A stretch of 51,847 nt of DNA from an uncultured Bacteroidales bacterium (GTDB lineage Bacteria > Bacteroidota > Bacteroidia > Bacteroidales > Paludibacteraceae). Position numbers and translations under genes: made by a program. The first letter of the stretch is position 1; each line of letters starts with the position of its first letter. Location: positions 1 through 51,847 of the forward strand of contig CAIUTB010000169.1 of the NCBI GenBank assembly GCA_903901975.1. Direction: 5' to 3'. This document shows, piece after piece, positions 18,199 through 27,403 of this stretch. Under the pieces are notes generated by a model. It was not told where the DNA came from, searched no databases, and saw nothing but the letters and a program-made list of their open reading frames with translations.

Positions 18199-19086
18199 AT
18201 GAAAAATAATAGTTGCTTCAATGAAGTTACACCTTTATCAGAAAAAGACTGTTTTTATATAGTCGAACGATATAAAAAAGAATTTACATATCCTCTACAT
18301 ATTCATGAGGAATGTGAACTTAATTTTATTGAAAATGCACAAGGTGCTAATCGAATAGTAGGAGATTCCATCGAAAAGATAGAAAATTACGAACTGGTGT
18401 TGATTACAAGTAAGGACCTGGAGCATACTTGGGAACAGAATAACTGCAGTTCAAAAAACATTCGAGAAATCACTATACAGTTTTCACCTAAACTATTTCC
18501 GACAGAATTAATTGAAAAAAATCAATTCAGTTCTATCAACGAAATGTTTGAACAGGCCAAAAACGGATTAGTATTTTCATTAGGATCCATTATGAAGATA
18601 TACAGTCAGTTAGATAGTTTAGTATCGGAAAAAGAACAAGGTTTCTATACTGTATTAAAATTTCTGACCATTATGTACGAACTTTCAATGTTTACTGATT
18701 CACGACAGCTCTCGTCCAGTTCCTTTGCCAAGCGAACACCATTGATTGATAGTAGAAGAATTTTAAAAGTGCAAAGTTACATTGATAATAATTTTAGTAA
18801 AGAAATAAAATTAGATGAATTGGCAACTCTTGCCGGTATGACAAAGACTCCTTTCTGTCGCTTTTTTAAATTACGAACGGGTCGAAGCGTTATCGATTAT
18901 GTTTTGACTGTCCGTTTAGGACATGCTTCCAGATTATTGTTGAATACCACTAATTCTGTGATTGAAATTGCCTACGAGTGTGGGTTTAACAATCAATCGA
19001 ATTTCAACAGGATTTTTCGTAAAAAGAAAGGAGTTTCGCCTAAAGAATTTAGAGAAAACCATAAAAGAATAAGGATGCTAATTTAG
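18199..19086 (+). CDS. AraC-family transcriptional regulator of the mannan locus
   Basis: This 295-residue regulator has an N-terminal cupin-like sensing domain (YPLHIHEECELNFIE, with the HxHxxxE-type signature) and a C-terminal AraC double helix-turn-helix (about 195-290: LDELATLAGMTKTPFCRFFKLRTG and VIEIAYECGFNNQSNFNRIFRKKKGVSPKEFR). It lies directly upstream of the SusC/SusD genes and probably activates them in response to an imported mannan-derived sugar. Most Bacteroides mannan loci use hybrid two-component systems or SusR types, so an AraC-type sensor is a modest variation. It may also autoregulate. Confidence 0.92.
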   Translation: MKNNSCFNEVTPLSEKDCFYIVERYKKEFTYPLHIHEECELNFIENAQGANRIVGDSIEKIENYELVLITSKDLEHTWEQNNCSSKNIREITIQFSPKLFPTELIEKNQFSSINEMFEQAKNGLVFSLGSIMKIYSQLDSLVSEKEQGFYTVLKFLTIMYELSMFTDSRQLSSSSFAKRTPLIDSRRILKVQSYIDNNFSKEIKLDELATLAGMTKTPFCRFFKLRTGRSVIDYVLTVRLGHASRLLLNTTNSVIEIAYECGFNNQSNFNRIFRKKKGVSPKEFRENHKRIRMLI

Positions 19087-19118
19087 TATTACAGAAATAC
19101 TTATATGAATTTAATATT

Positions 19119-22100
19119 ATGAATAAAAAACGTCTAACTTTCCTTTTACTTTGCCTTTTGATGGCATTTCATCAAGTTTTATTTTCACAAACAGTTAATA
19201 TCAGTGGAAACGTTATTGGTGAATCAGACAAAGAACCAATAATTGGGGCATCTGTCATGATAAAAGGTTCTTCTCGAGGAACTACAACTAACATCAATGG
19301 TAAATATAATATTCAGGCGAAGAAGGGAGAAATTATCGTCTTTTCATTTTTAGGAATGGAATCTGTTGCTGCTGCAGTTGGTAAAGATCCAACAATAAAT
19401 ATAACTATGAAAACATCATCCATTGAGATTGATGACATTGTTATTGTAGGTTATTCGGCTGTTAAAAAAAGTGACTTGACAGGAAGTGTTCAGGTGGTAA
19501 AAAACGAGGAATTTATGAAAAGTTCCCCCGTCAGTTTTGAGCAGGGACTTCAGGGCAGATTGGCCGGTGTAAATATTATTAAAAACGATGGCGCTCCAGG
19601 AGGTGGCATAAGTGTACAAATTCGTGGTACGAACTCGTTTATGGGTAGTACTGAACCTTTGTATGTAATTGATGGAGTCCCGCTAACCATCTCAAACTCA
19701 AGCGAAACTGTAAGTTTTGACAATAACGAAGTAACATTCCGCAATGCGTTAGCATTTCTCGATCCGAATGACATTGAATCGGTGGAAGTGCTTAAAGATG
19801 CTACAGCTACGGCAATCTATGGTTCTCGTGGTTCAAATGGTGTAGTTATGATAACAACAAAAAGCGGCAAAAAGGGAAAAGATAAAATTAATTTTGGTGC
19901 CAGTTCAAGCTTTGGTTTAGTTGCGAACAAAATCAGATTACTTACCGGAGCAGAATATGCCGAATATCGTAATCAGTCTTATATCAACACGCAACTAATT
20001 ACAAATGGCACATTTAATCCACAGGGTTTGCCTTATTTGGGAGCTATTGGACCTTTGGGAACATATGTAAATGGTCCCACTGATTTTGACAATGACCCAT
20101 ATTATTGGCAGGATCAGATTTTCAGAACAGCAGTAACACAAAATTACAATCTTGGCTATTCGGGAGCAAGCGAAAATGGAGATTATTCTTTGGGATTAGC
20201 TTATTTAAATCAAAAAGGTACGGTGGTCAATTCAGGATATAGTCGTATTTCATTCAACCTAAAATTAAACCGTCAACCTAATAAATGGCTGAAATTTGGA
20301 AATACCATTAATGTTTCTGTAGCCAATTCAGACATGATAAAATCCGCTACTAGTAATCAAAATAATGGCGATGAAGGAGTTATTCGTTCGGCTTTATATT
20401 TTCCTTCCATTTACAGAATGGAAGATAATGCTGGATACGAAGATTACCAGATTGTTACAAACCCGATTGATTACGCTAATGCTTTGAACAAAAACAAAAA
20501 CTACAATATTTACAACTCAAACTACATGAATATAAGTCTTATTAAAGGACTGATATTCAGAACCGTATTTTCTTATAGTTCATCAATCAATTTTGCAAAC
20601 CGCTATTTTTCAAAACGCTTGTACGAAGGTCGCACAGTGGGAGGGCAATCTTTAGCCGGCGACACACAGAATCAGACCACCGTTTGGGATAATTTATTCT
20701 TGTATAACGGTACATTTGGTAACCATAATATTAGTGCTACGCTCGGAACAAGCTGGGAAGCAAATGAGTATTACAGCAAACAAGTATTAACAAATGGCTT
20801 TGGTTCCGAAACCAACAACGGGTGGATACTCAATGAAGGTACTGATCCACAAACCCCTCGTTCAGTCAAACAAGAGTCGACACTCTTCTCGCTGATTGCG
20901 CGTGCAGCCTATTCATATAAAAATACATATTTTCTAACTGGAACATTTCGCCGTGATGCTTCCAGCAAATTTGCCGAGAATAATAAAGCAGCTTATTTCC
21001 CTTCGATAGGTATTGCATGGAAACCGACTGCAGAAGATTTTTTAAAAGACTCCGAGCTAGCCAACAATTTAAAATTACGATATAGTTATGGAACTTCTGG
21101 TAATGCTGGAATTGGTCCTTACGGTTCATTACCTTTATTTACAGGTGCTAACTATCCTTTTGGAACAAATGTGTTGTCGGGTTATGCGCCTGATCCATCT
21201 AAGCCCGGAAATGCTGATCTTAAATGGGAAACCACCTTTCAAAATGATATAGGATTAGATGCAACCCTATTAAAAGGATTAAATTTTGAATTTGACTATT
21301 ATGTCAAAACTACCAAAGATTTAATTCAGAACATGGAATTGGCCCCAAGTACTGGATTCAATACCGTATATGCGAACATAGGTGAAGTCATGAATAAAGG
21401 ATGTGAATTTACGCTTAATTATAAGTTAATCGACAAAAAAAACATACAACTTTCGATAGGAGGCAATCTTTCCTTTAACGACAACTTAGTTACTTCATTG
21501 GGTGCCGGAAGCAAAAAAATATTTCCGAATAATCTATGGAACGATCTGCGACCATTTATAATTTCTGAAGGCCATCCAATAGGTCAATTATATGGCTATA
21601 CCGAAAATGGCATATGGAACTCAAGAACCGAAGTTATTGAAAGTCCTCTATTTCAGAAAGTATACCCTGGTTATACTGTAAACAGCCAAACTGCTGCCAC
21701 CGAAAAAATTATCAAGGAGCGCTGGATTGGCGAAATAAAAATTAAAGATTTGAACAATGATGGTTCAATCACCGAAGATGATCAGGATTATATAGGTAAT
21801 GTAAATCCATCGTTCCTTTATGCTTTTAATATGAATTTTTCGTGGAAAGGTTTTGATTTTTCAGTTCTTTTCAACGGAGTGAGCGGAAATGATATTATAA
21901 ATATGAGCAGTTTGCGGTTTCAGAATCTAGGACAAACAAGAAATATACCTAAAGACGTACTTGATAATGCCTGGAAACCAGAGAGTGGGGGTACAAATCC
22001 TAAAATTTTTACTACCAATGCACGCGATATTTATTTTACAAGACGATATATCGAAGATGGTTCCTATTTAAAACTCCGCAATATTTCGGTAGGATATAGC

Positions 22101-22295
22101 TTTAAAAAACCGTTTAAGCAAATTGAATCGATTCGGATTTATGCAAATGGGAATAATCTGCTTACTTTCAGTAAATATTCCGGCTATGACCCCGAAGTGA
22201 ATGCCTTTGGTTCAAATCCATCGAGCAGAGGTGTTGACGCAGGTGGTTACCCACAATCGAGAGAAATTAATTTTGGTATTAACGTTTCATTGTAA
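19119..22295 (+). CDS. SusC-like TonB-dependent outer-membrane transporter
   Basis: This 1058-residue outer-membrane transporter imports oligosaccharides with its SusD partner. Order: a signal peptide (to about residue 24), a carboxypeptidase-regulatory-like N-terminal domain (ISGNVIGESDKEPIIGASVMIKGSSRGTTT), a TonB-box region (IDDIVIVGYSAVKKSDLTGSV), the plug domain (about 115-235, with RGTNSFMGSTEPLYVIDGVP and AIYGSRGSNGVVMITTKSG) and a beta-barrel ending in EINFGINVSL with a terminal aromatic-type signature. The adjacent SusD and mannan enzyme genes suggest manno- or glucomanno-oligosaccharides as cargo. Confidence 0.97.
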   Translation: MNKKRLTFLLLCLLMAFHQVLFSQTVNISGNVIGESDKEPIIGASVMIKGSSRGTTTNINGKYNIQAKKGEIIVFSFLGMESVAAAVGKDPTINITMKTSSIEIDDIVIVGYSAVKKSDLTGSVQVVKNEEFMKSSPVSFEQGLQGRLAGVNIIKNDGAPGGGISVQIRGTNSFMGSTEPLYVIDGVPLTISNSSETVSFDNNEVTFRNALAFLDPNDIESVEVLKDATATAIYGSRGSNGVVMITTKSGKKGKDKINFGASSSFGLVANKIRLLTGAEYAEYRNQSYINTQLITNGTFNPQGLPYLGAIGPLGTYVNGPTDFDNDPYYWQDQIFRTAVTQNYNLGYSGASENGDYSLGLAYLNQKGTVVNSGYSRISFNLKLNRQPNKWLKFGNTINVSVANSDMIKSATSNQNNGDEGVIRSALYFPSIYRMEDNAGYEDYQIVTNPIDYANALNKNKNYNIYNSNYMNISLIKGLIFRTVFSYSSSINFANRYFSKRLYEGRTVGGQSLAGDTQNQTTVWDNLFLYNGTFGNHNISATLGTSWEANEYYSKQVLTNGFGSETNNGWILNEGTDPQTPRSVKQESTLFSLIARAAYSYKNTYFLTGTFRRDASSKFAENNKAAYFPSIGIAWKPTAEDFLKDSELANNLKLRYSYGTSGNAGIGPYGSLPLFTGANYPFGTNVLSGYAPDPSKPGNADLKWETTFQNDIGLDATLLKGLNFEFDYYVKTTKDLIQNMELAPSTGFNTVYANIGEVMNKGCEFTLNYKLIDKKNIQLSIGGNLSFNDNLVTSLGAGSKKIFPNNLWNDLRPFIISEGHPIGQLYGYTENGIWNSRTEVIESPLFQKVYPGYTVNSQTAATEKIIKERWIGEIKIKDLNNDGSITEDDQDYIGNVNPSFLYAFNMNFSWKGFDFSVLFNGVSGNDIINMSSLRFQNLGQTRNIPKDVLDNAWKPESGGTNPKIFTTNARDIYFTRRYIEDGSYLKLRNISVGYSFKKPFKQIESIRIYANGNNLLTFSKYSGYDPEVNAFGSNPSSRGVDAGGYPQSREINFGINVSL

Positions 22296-22304
22296 TCTAA
22301 AAAT

Positions 22305-23951
22305 ATGAAAAAACATAGTGTAATACTTTTGATACTTAGCATTTTCAGTTGCACTTCATGCGACTTTAGTTTGGTGGAACATCCTTATAGTACCGGAGGT
22401 GATATGATTAATAGTTCCGGAGGTGCAAATCAGATGGTAACTGCTATTTATAATGTGTTTTGGTCATCAGAATTGATGAAAAAATCTTATATGGAAACGG
22501 TTGATATGGATCATGATCATGCAGCAGCTCCAACTTGGGTAGTGAGTGGTGCAGGCGAAGGAAATATGACAACTCATTGGTCGTATAATACGGCTTCAGA
22601 TCCATTCAATGCCTTTTATCGTATTATAAACCGTGCAAATTACGCCATTGAAAATTTGCCTTTGGTAAAAGATACAACCGATAATTTAGTAGGTCAATAT
22701 ATGGGTGAAGCCAAATTCTTGCGAGCTTTTGCATACTTCCATTTGGTTAGAATGTATGGTGGAGTTCCATTAAGAGTAAGCTATGAAAGTCCCTTAGACA
22801 TGAAACGTTCATCAGTTATGGAAGTTTACGCGCAAATTGAAAAGGATTTACTTGAAGCTTCGGTAGTGTTACCATGGAAAACTGAAGGTGACAACTGGGG
22901 AAGAGCTAATCGTACTGGAGCAAAACTATTATTGGCACGTGTTTATGCCTCTATCGGTTCAGCCGCTTTAGCCGGCAAAGTAAATATGGAGGTTGATATT
23001 AAAGGTCTGATTCAAACTTTTGCGACAGATTCAGTGGCGGGTTTCAGTAGAGTTGATGCCAGTGTCTATTACGCAAAAGTAAAAGATTTGTGCGACGAAA
23101 TTATTACCACCAGAGGAATTTATTACGATTTACGCCCATCTTTTAAAGACATATGGGGTGGTGCAAATGTTCGTAACAACGAATTCGTGTGGGGAATTTC
23201 AGGTAATTCTCAGTTAGACTACACAACATTGCATCTTGGTTATTACTATTCTGCCATTCCTTACAATGGCCGTGGATGGGCTGGTATGTCTGAACATGCC
23301 TATGGCTTGTATGGCGATTCCGATGAACGCGGAATACATGGAATTTTCCATTTTGTGAAACAATCTTTTACAGCGACTTCTGCTTATGTTCGGATTCCAG
23401 ATGATGCAACAAAATATCCTACCGGTCCCGATGGAGTAGCCTCACGTGCTGTGGCAGATTACTATAATATTATCTTTCCAACCAAATGGTATATGGGCGA
23501 TGTTGTGAGTCCAAAACCGGTTACCGTGGACCCCGGATATGCTTATCAGGCACAGGATGTAATCATGATTCGTTTTGTAGAAGCATATTTACTCAGAGCT
23601 GAAGCACGAAACGAATTAGAAGATCCACTCGGAGCTTTGGACGATTTGGACATTGTCAGAAAAAGAGCCAAAGCAGGACCATTCGAACGTTATACAAGCA
23701 ATAAAATTACTGTTCGAAGTTTAGTGATGGAAGAAAGAGCTCTGGAATTTGTGCAGGAATTCAACCGTAAATTTGACTTACTTCGTTGGGGTTTATATTT
23801 AAAAGTAATGAATTCTGTTGGGTCAGTGAGAGTGCAAGGTACTGGATTAACTATTACTAAAACTCGCGAACCACGAAGTTTATTGTATGCAGTACCGTTG
23901 AATGAAATTAATATCAACAAGAAATTTGGTACGAATAATCCTGGATGGTAA
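22305..23951 (+). CDS. SusD-like surface glycan-binding lipoprotein
   Basis: This 548-residue lipoprotein (RagB/SusD family) closes over the SusC barrel and captures glycan. The signal peptide has candidate lipobox cysteines at 16 and 19 (IFSCTSCD). The N-terminal TPR-like region contains NRANYAIENLPL and GEAKFLRAFAYFHLVRMYGGVPL, a hallmark of the family. The C-terminal RAEARNELEDPLGALDDLDIVRKRA and EERALEFVQEFNRKFDLLRWG complete the fold. It lies 9 bases after the SusC gene and is surely co-transcribed with it. Confidence 0.96.
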   Translation: MKKHSVILLILSIFSCTSCDFSLVEHPYSTGGDMINSSGGANQMVTAIYNVFWSSELMKKSYMETVDMDHDHAAAPTWVVSGAGEGNMTTHWSYNTASDPFNAFYRIINRANYAIENLPLVKDTTDNLVGQYMGEAKFLRAFAYFHLVRMYGGVPLRVSYESPLDMKRSSVMEVYAQIEKDLLEASVVLPWKTEGDNWGRANRTGAKLLLARVYASIGSAALAGKVNMEVDIKGLIQTFATDSVAGFSRVDASVYYAKVKDLCDEIITTRGIYYDLRPSFKDIWGGANVRNNEFVWGISGNSQLDYTTLHLGYYYSAIPYNGRGWAGMSEHAYGLYGDSDERGIHGIFHFVKQSFTATSAYVRIPDDATKYPTGPDGVASRAVADYYNIIFPTKWYMGDVVSPKPVTVDPGYAYQAQDVIMIRFVEAYLLRAEARNELEDPLGALDDLDIVRKRAKAGPFERYTSNKITVRSLVMEERALEFVQEFNRKFDLLRWGLYLKVMNSVGSVRVQGTGLTITKTREPRSLLYAVPLNEININKKFGTNNPGW

Positions 23952-23977
23952 TACAAATTTTTACAAAAATTTAAGAC

Positions 23978-25129
23978 ATGAGAAAAATAACACATATACT
24001 ATTAGCCGGATTTTCACTCTTTTGTATTAATTCATGTGATAAGTACAAAGATGTTCCATTTTACGAAGAAAATCAATTACCTGTTATCAGTGGGATAGCT
24101 GATGCAGTAGGCAATGAAGCTATTGATTCTGTTACTATCGGACAAATGATAAAGATTGGTGGACAGTATTTTAATTTAATAGATACGGTAAAAATTAACA
24201 ATGTGGAAGTTCCAATGAGTAAAATTACCCGTCTACGCGATGCGCTTTACTTCTCCATGCCCCGTATTCCACGTTCATCGGCCAATAATCTAATTCTTAA
24301 AAGTAAATTAGGAGAAAAAGTGTTTCCAATTAATGTAAAATATCCACCTTTTGGTATTACCGGAATTTTAAATGAATATTCTCCGAGAGGTCAGGAGTTA
24401 ATAATTTTGGGCGAAAGCATGGATTTATACGCCACAGTGGGAGTATCTAAAGTTATTTTCAGCAATTCAGAATCAGGCGTTTCTGCCGAAAATACGGTTA
24501 CTTACGTGAGCCAAAACAAGCTTAAAGTAATAGTACCTGATAATGCACCCGATAAAGCAACAGTGACATTTTATTCCACCGAAGCTGGTAACAGAGTCTG
24601 TCCGGTTAAATATCGGGATTGTGAATTCTTAATTGAAAATTTAGAAATTGGAGGTCAGGCAACCCGATATCCTGAATGGGTTGTACCGAATACAACTTAT
24701 CCTTTGCCACTCAATCCACTTCCAACCGAAGGTGAAAGATATAGTCACATTAATAAAATTTCGACAACTGCCGGAACCACACTCAATTTTATTGGAAATT
24801 ACAACGTGACCATACCAAGCACTTATTACGATAATGGTGAACTTTACGATTTAAAGTTTGAAATATTAACTGTTCAACCTATAAAATACCGTATTGCAGT
24901 TTCAGTAAATTGGGGTACGACCTGGATACCATTAGGTCCAAGCACTCAAAGCACAGATTCAACACTCTGGTTCACAACCAATAAACAATGGCAAACCTAT
25001 TCTATTCCTATGGCAACATGGAAAAATAAAACAGGTGAAAAAAAGATGAGAGTTTGGAATACACTTCCAGCAAATGTGCTTTACGATGTATGTTTTGACA
25101 ATTTCCGTATTCAACAAAAAGCAAAATAA
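23978..25129 (+). CDS. surface glycan-binding lipoprotein with IPT/TIG-like domains (SGBP-B type)
   Basis: This 383-residue lipoprotein follows SusD, the usual place of the second surface glycan-binding protein. It has a lipoprotein signal (MRKITHILLAGFSLFCINSCDK, probable lipid Cys20), then two IPT/TIG-like beta-sandwich segments (about 35-125 with VTIGQMIKIGGQYF, and 125-215 with EYSPRGQELIILGESM). A C-terminal jelly-roll region (about 215-383) ends in YDVCFDNFRIQ, as in glycan-binding modules. No catalytic motif is visible. It probably presents mannan at the cell surface. Confidence 0.88.
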   Translation: MRKITHILLAGFSLFCINSCDKYKDVPFYEENQLPVISGIADAVGNEAIDSVTIGQMIKIGGQYFNLIDTVKINNVEVPMSKITRLRDALYFSMPRIPRSSANNLILKSKLGEKVFPINVKYPPFGITGILNEYSPRGQELIILGESMDLYATVGVSKVIFSNSESGVSAENTVTYVSQNKLKVIVPDNAPDKATVTFYSTEAGNRVCPVKYRDCEFLIENLEIGGQATRYPEWVVPNTTYPLPLNPLPTEGERYSHINKISTTAGTTLNFIGNYNVTIPSTYYDNGELYDLKFEILTVQPIKYRIAVSVNWGTTWIPLGPSTQSTDSTLWFTTNKQWQTYSIPMATWKNKTGEKKMRVWNTLPANVLYDVCFDNFRIQQKAK

Positions 25130-25142
25130 ATATTGACCTACG

Positions 25143-25844
25143 ATGATTAAAAAACGAGTATTTCAACATAATTTACTTTTTAAAACAATGATATTTCTCA
25201 TTGTTAGTTTCTTTCTGAGCTTATCGGTTTTAGCACAAGATTCTGTATATTTCCGTGCAAAAGAGTATAAAGATCAGCTAGATGCCTACTACAGAGAAGA
25301 TGTCAAAAAGTTCCCCGAAAAAGGTCAAATCTTATTTGTTGGAAGCTCATCTTTCAAAATGTGGAAAAATCTTCCCTCCTACTTTCCAAAACATAAAGTG
25401 CTGGCAAGAGGATTTGGTGGAAGTCGTATGAGCGATGTACTTTTTCATATTCAACGTTTGGTAATCGATTATCGTCCTTCACAAATTGTGCTGTATTGCG
25501 GCGAAAATGATATTTCAAACGGTGTTTCGCCACAGGATTTGGCTGATGATATTAAAGCATTTGTTCGTATTGTAGAACTTCAGTTACCCGGTGTTCCTAT
25601 TCTCATTTTATCCATAAAACCAAGCCCCATGCTCTTTAAGCTCATAAAGAAACAACAGGAAGCTAATAGGTTAGTGTATGAATATACTCAACGAAAAAAT
25701 TTTGTAAAATATATTGACATAACTATGTTAATGACCGACGATAATGGCATACCAAAAGGTAGTCTTTATTTAGATGACCAGTTACATTTAAAAGTAGAGG
25801 CATATTTATTATGGGCAAAAGCTATTGAACCGCATTTAAAGTAA
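25143..25844 (+). CDS. secreted SGNH/GDSL-type esterase
   Basis: This 233-residue protein has a signal peptide ending LSVLAQD and the four SGNH blocks: GSSSF (Ser nucleophile), RGFGGS (oxyanion Gly), YCGENDI (Asn) and DDQLHLK (Asp/His). Compact SGNH enzymes of this kind in polysaccharide loci are commonly carbohydrate acetyl esterases. Deacetylation of acetylated mannan or its oligosaccharides is the inferred job. It lies 13 bases after the glycan-binding lipoprotein gene in the same operon. Confidence 0.87.
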   Translation: MIKKRVFQHNLLFKTMIFLIVSFFLSLSVLAQDSVYFRAKEYKDQLDAYYREDVKKFPEKGQILFVGSSSFKMWKNLPSYFPKHKVLARGFGGSRMSDVLFHIQRLVIDYRPSQIVLYCGENDISNGVSPQDLADDIKAFVRIVELQLPGVPILILSIKPSPMLFKLIKKQQEANRLVYEYTQRKNFVKYIDITMLMTDDNGIPKGSLYLDDQLHLKVEAYLLWAKAIEPHLK

Positions 25845-25879
25845 TATATATAATTAATAATCATTTAAAAATTAAAGCA

Positions 25880-27334
25880 ATGAAAAAATTAAACTCATTT
25901 TTTTCCGTAAGTAAGGGTTTAAAACTCTTAGTGGCATTTAGTCTATTTTCTCTTTTTGCAGTGGCAAGTATGAATCCTGTTCGTATCAATTTTTTTTATG
26001 TTGCGAGCACAGTTACTAAAGTTAATCCAGATACTTTTCCAGGTTGGAATACAGTATCTTTTCATCAGGGTTGGAGTTCACGATCAGGTCTTACAAACAT
26101 GAAAGACATGACAGGAGTTGCTACAAAACTGCGAATTAAAGTTACAACTGATTTTTTTGGTTATAACACTTCTGGCGCGAGTTCAAGAACAATGGGAATG
26201 ACTGACTCCGTTTCGAAAAGTAATTTCTATGGAAACTCAACCTACAAAGGCGGCGTAACTCTTTACGCATTAGATCCGACTAAAGCCTACAAAATTTCAA
26301 TTTTTGGTTCCAGAAATGGTACCACATCAACCGCCGATGTTGTATATACTCTTAATGATGCAGTTGCGAGTAAATTGGTACTAAGTTGTGCAAATAACGT
26401 AACCGGATTGGCTATTTTCAATAATATCATACCTAATGCGGACAGCACATTGGTTATTAGTTTAGATAAAGGGCTTTCCAATACTATTGGTTATACTTAT
26501 CTGGCAGCCATGAAGGTAGAAGAAACGACTGCAACTCCAGTATCATTTTCACCGGTTATGATTAATTTTGGACCCACTTCTCCGGCAGGTTGGAATACAT
26601 TAACAACTTATACTACTACCGGTGCGCCATTAACCAATTTGATTGACACAGGAGGAAATACGACTAATGTTGGTATAAAAGTAGCCACAAGTTTTAGTGG
26701 CATTATTGGAACTACAGGTATGGCTTCGACAACTACAGCACTTAATATGTCCGATGAAGTTTCTCAATCGAACATATTTAAAACCACTAGCGGTGGTGCA
26801 TTATCAATTACAGGTCTACCACCTGCGAATAAATACAAATTAACTATTTTTGGTTCCAGAGGTGGATTGACTGAAGTTCGCAATGTCGATTATGTTTTAA
26901 CTGGAGTTGCTTCAAATACTGTTACTCTAGATGTTGCTAATAACGCAACCAATGTAGCCGTTTTTGATAATATTACAACAAATTCAGAGGGAGGTTTAAA
27001 TCTTACCTTGAATTTTGGGCTTAATAATACTACTTATACATACATCAATGCTATGAAAATTGAAACTGTAAGTCCTACTACAGTAATTTCATTAGTTGAT
27101 ACAAACAATAAATTAACAGTTTATACTGTCGGAAGTAAGTCTGTACGTGTAATTTGGGACAACGGTAAAGACGCCAATTCTTTGGTACGGCTTTATAACG
27201 CACAAGGCAAACTACTTCAAAATGTTTCAGTTAGTAATTCAAATTGCGTAGACCTAAATGTTGATAATAGCGGAATGTATATAGTAAAAGTACAATCCGG
27301 CAAGAATATCTGGCTAACCAAATTTGTAAAATAA
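25880..27334 (+). CDS. T9SS-exported protein with two copies of an unassigned beta module
   Basis: This 484-residue secreted protein has no recognised catalytic domain. After a signal peptide it has two tandem modules of about 170-180 residues (34-214 and 226-396) and a type IX secretion C-terminal sorting domain (402-484, ending MYIVKVQSGKNIWLTKFVK). Both modules share an opening FG-type strand, GWNT, a central IFGSR motif (141-145 and 323-327) and a closing YTYxxAMKxE. One further copy occurs in the next gene, fused to an SGNH esterase. The layout resembles malectin/CBM-like binding modules, but I cannot assign a family. The likely role is surface glycan binding in the mannan locus. Confidence 0.75.
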   Translation: MKKLNSFFSVSKGLKLLVAFSLFSLFAVASMNPVRINFFYVASTVTKVNPDTFPGWNTVSFHQGWSSRSGLTNMKDMTGVATKLRIKVTTDFFGYNTSGASSRTMGMTDSVSKSNFYGNSTYKGGVTLYALDPTKAYKISIFGSRNGTTSTADVVYTLNDAVASKLVLSCANNVTGLAIFNNIIPNADSTLVISLDKGLSNTIGYTYLAAMKVEETTATPVSFSPVMINFGPTSPAGWNTLTTYTTTGAPLTNLIDTGGNTTNVGIKVATSFSGIIGTTGMASTTTALNMSDEVSQSNIFKTTSGGALSITGLPPANKYKLTIFGSRGGLTEVRNVDYVLTGVASNTVTLDVANNATNVAVFDNITTNSEGGLNLTLNFGLNNTTYTYINAMKIETVSPTTVISLVDTNNKLTVYTVGSKSVRVIWDNGKDANSLVRLYNAQGKLLQNVSVSNSNCVDLNVDNSGMYIVKVQSGKNIWLTKFVK

Positions 27335-27341
27335 TCCAATT

Positions 27342-27391
27342 ACAAGGGCTTACTTGAAATACAAATTTAGAAAGTAAGCCCTTGTTGTTTT
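27342..27391 (+). terminator. intra-operon hairpin terminator
   Basis: ACAAGGGCTTACTT (27342-27355) pairs perfectly with AAGTAAGCCCTTGT (27372-27385) and is followed by TGTTTTT. It sits between the two T9SS-protein genes. It may lower expression of the downstream enzymes relative to the SusC-side genes. Confidence 0.8.
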
Positions 27392-27403
27392 TAATCAGCA
27401 AGC

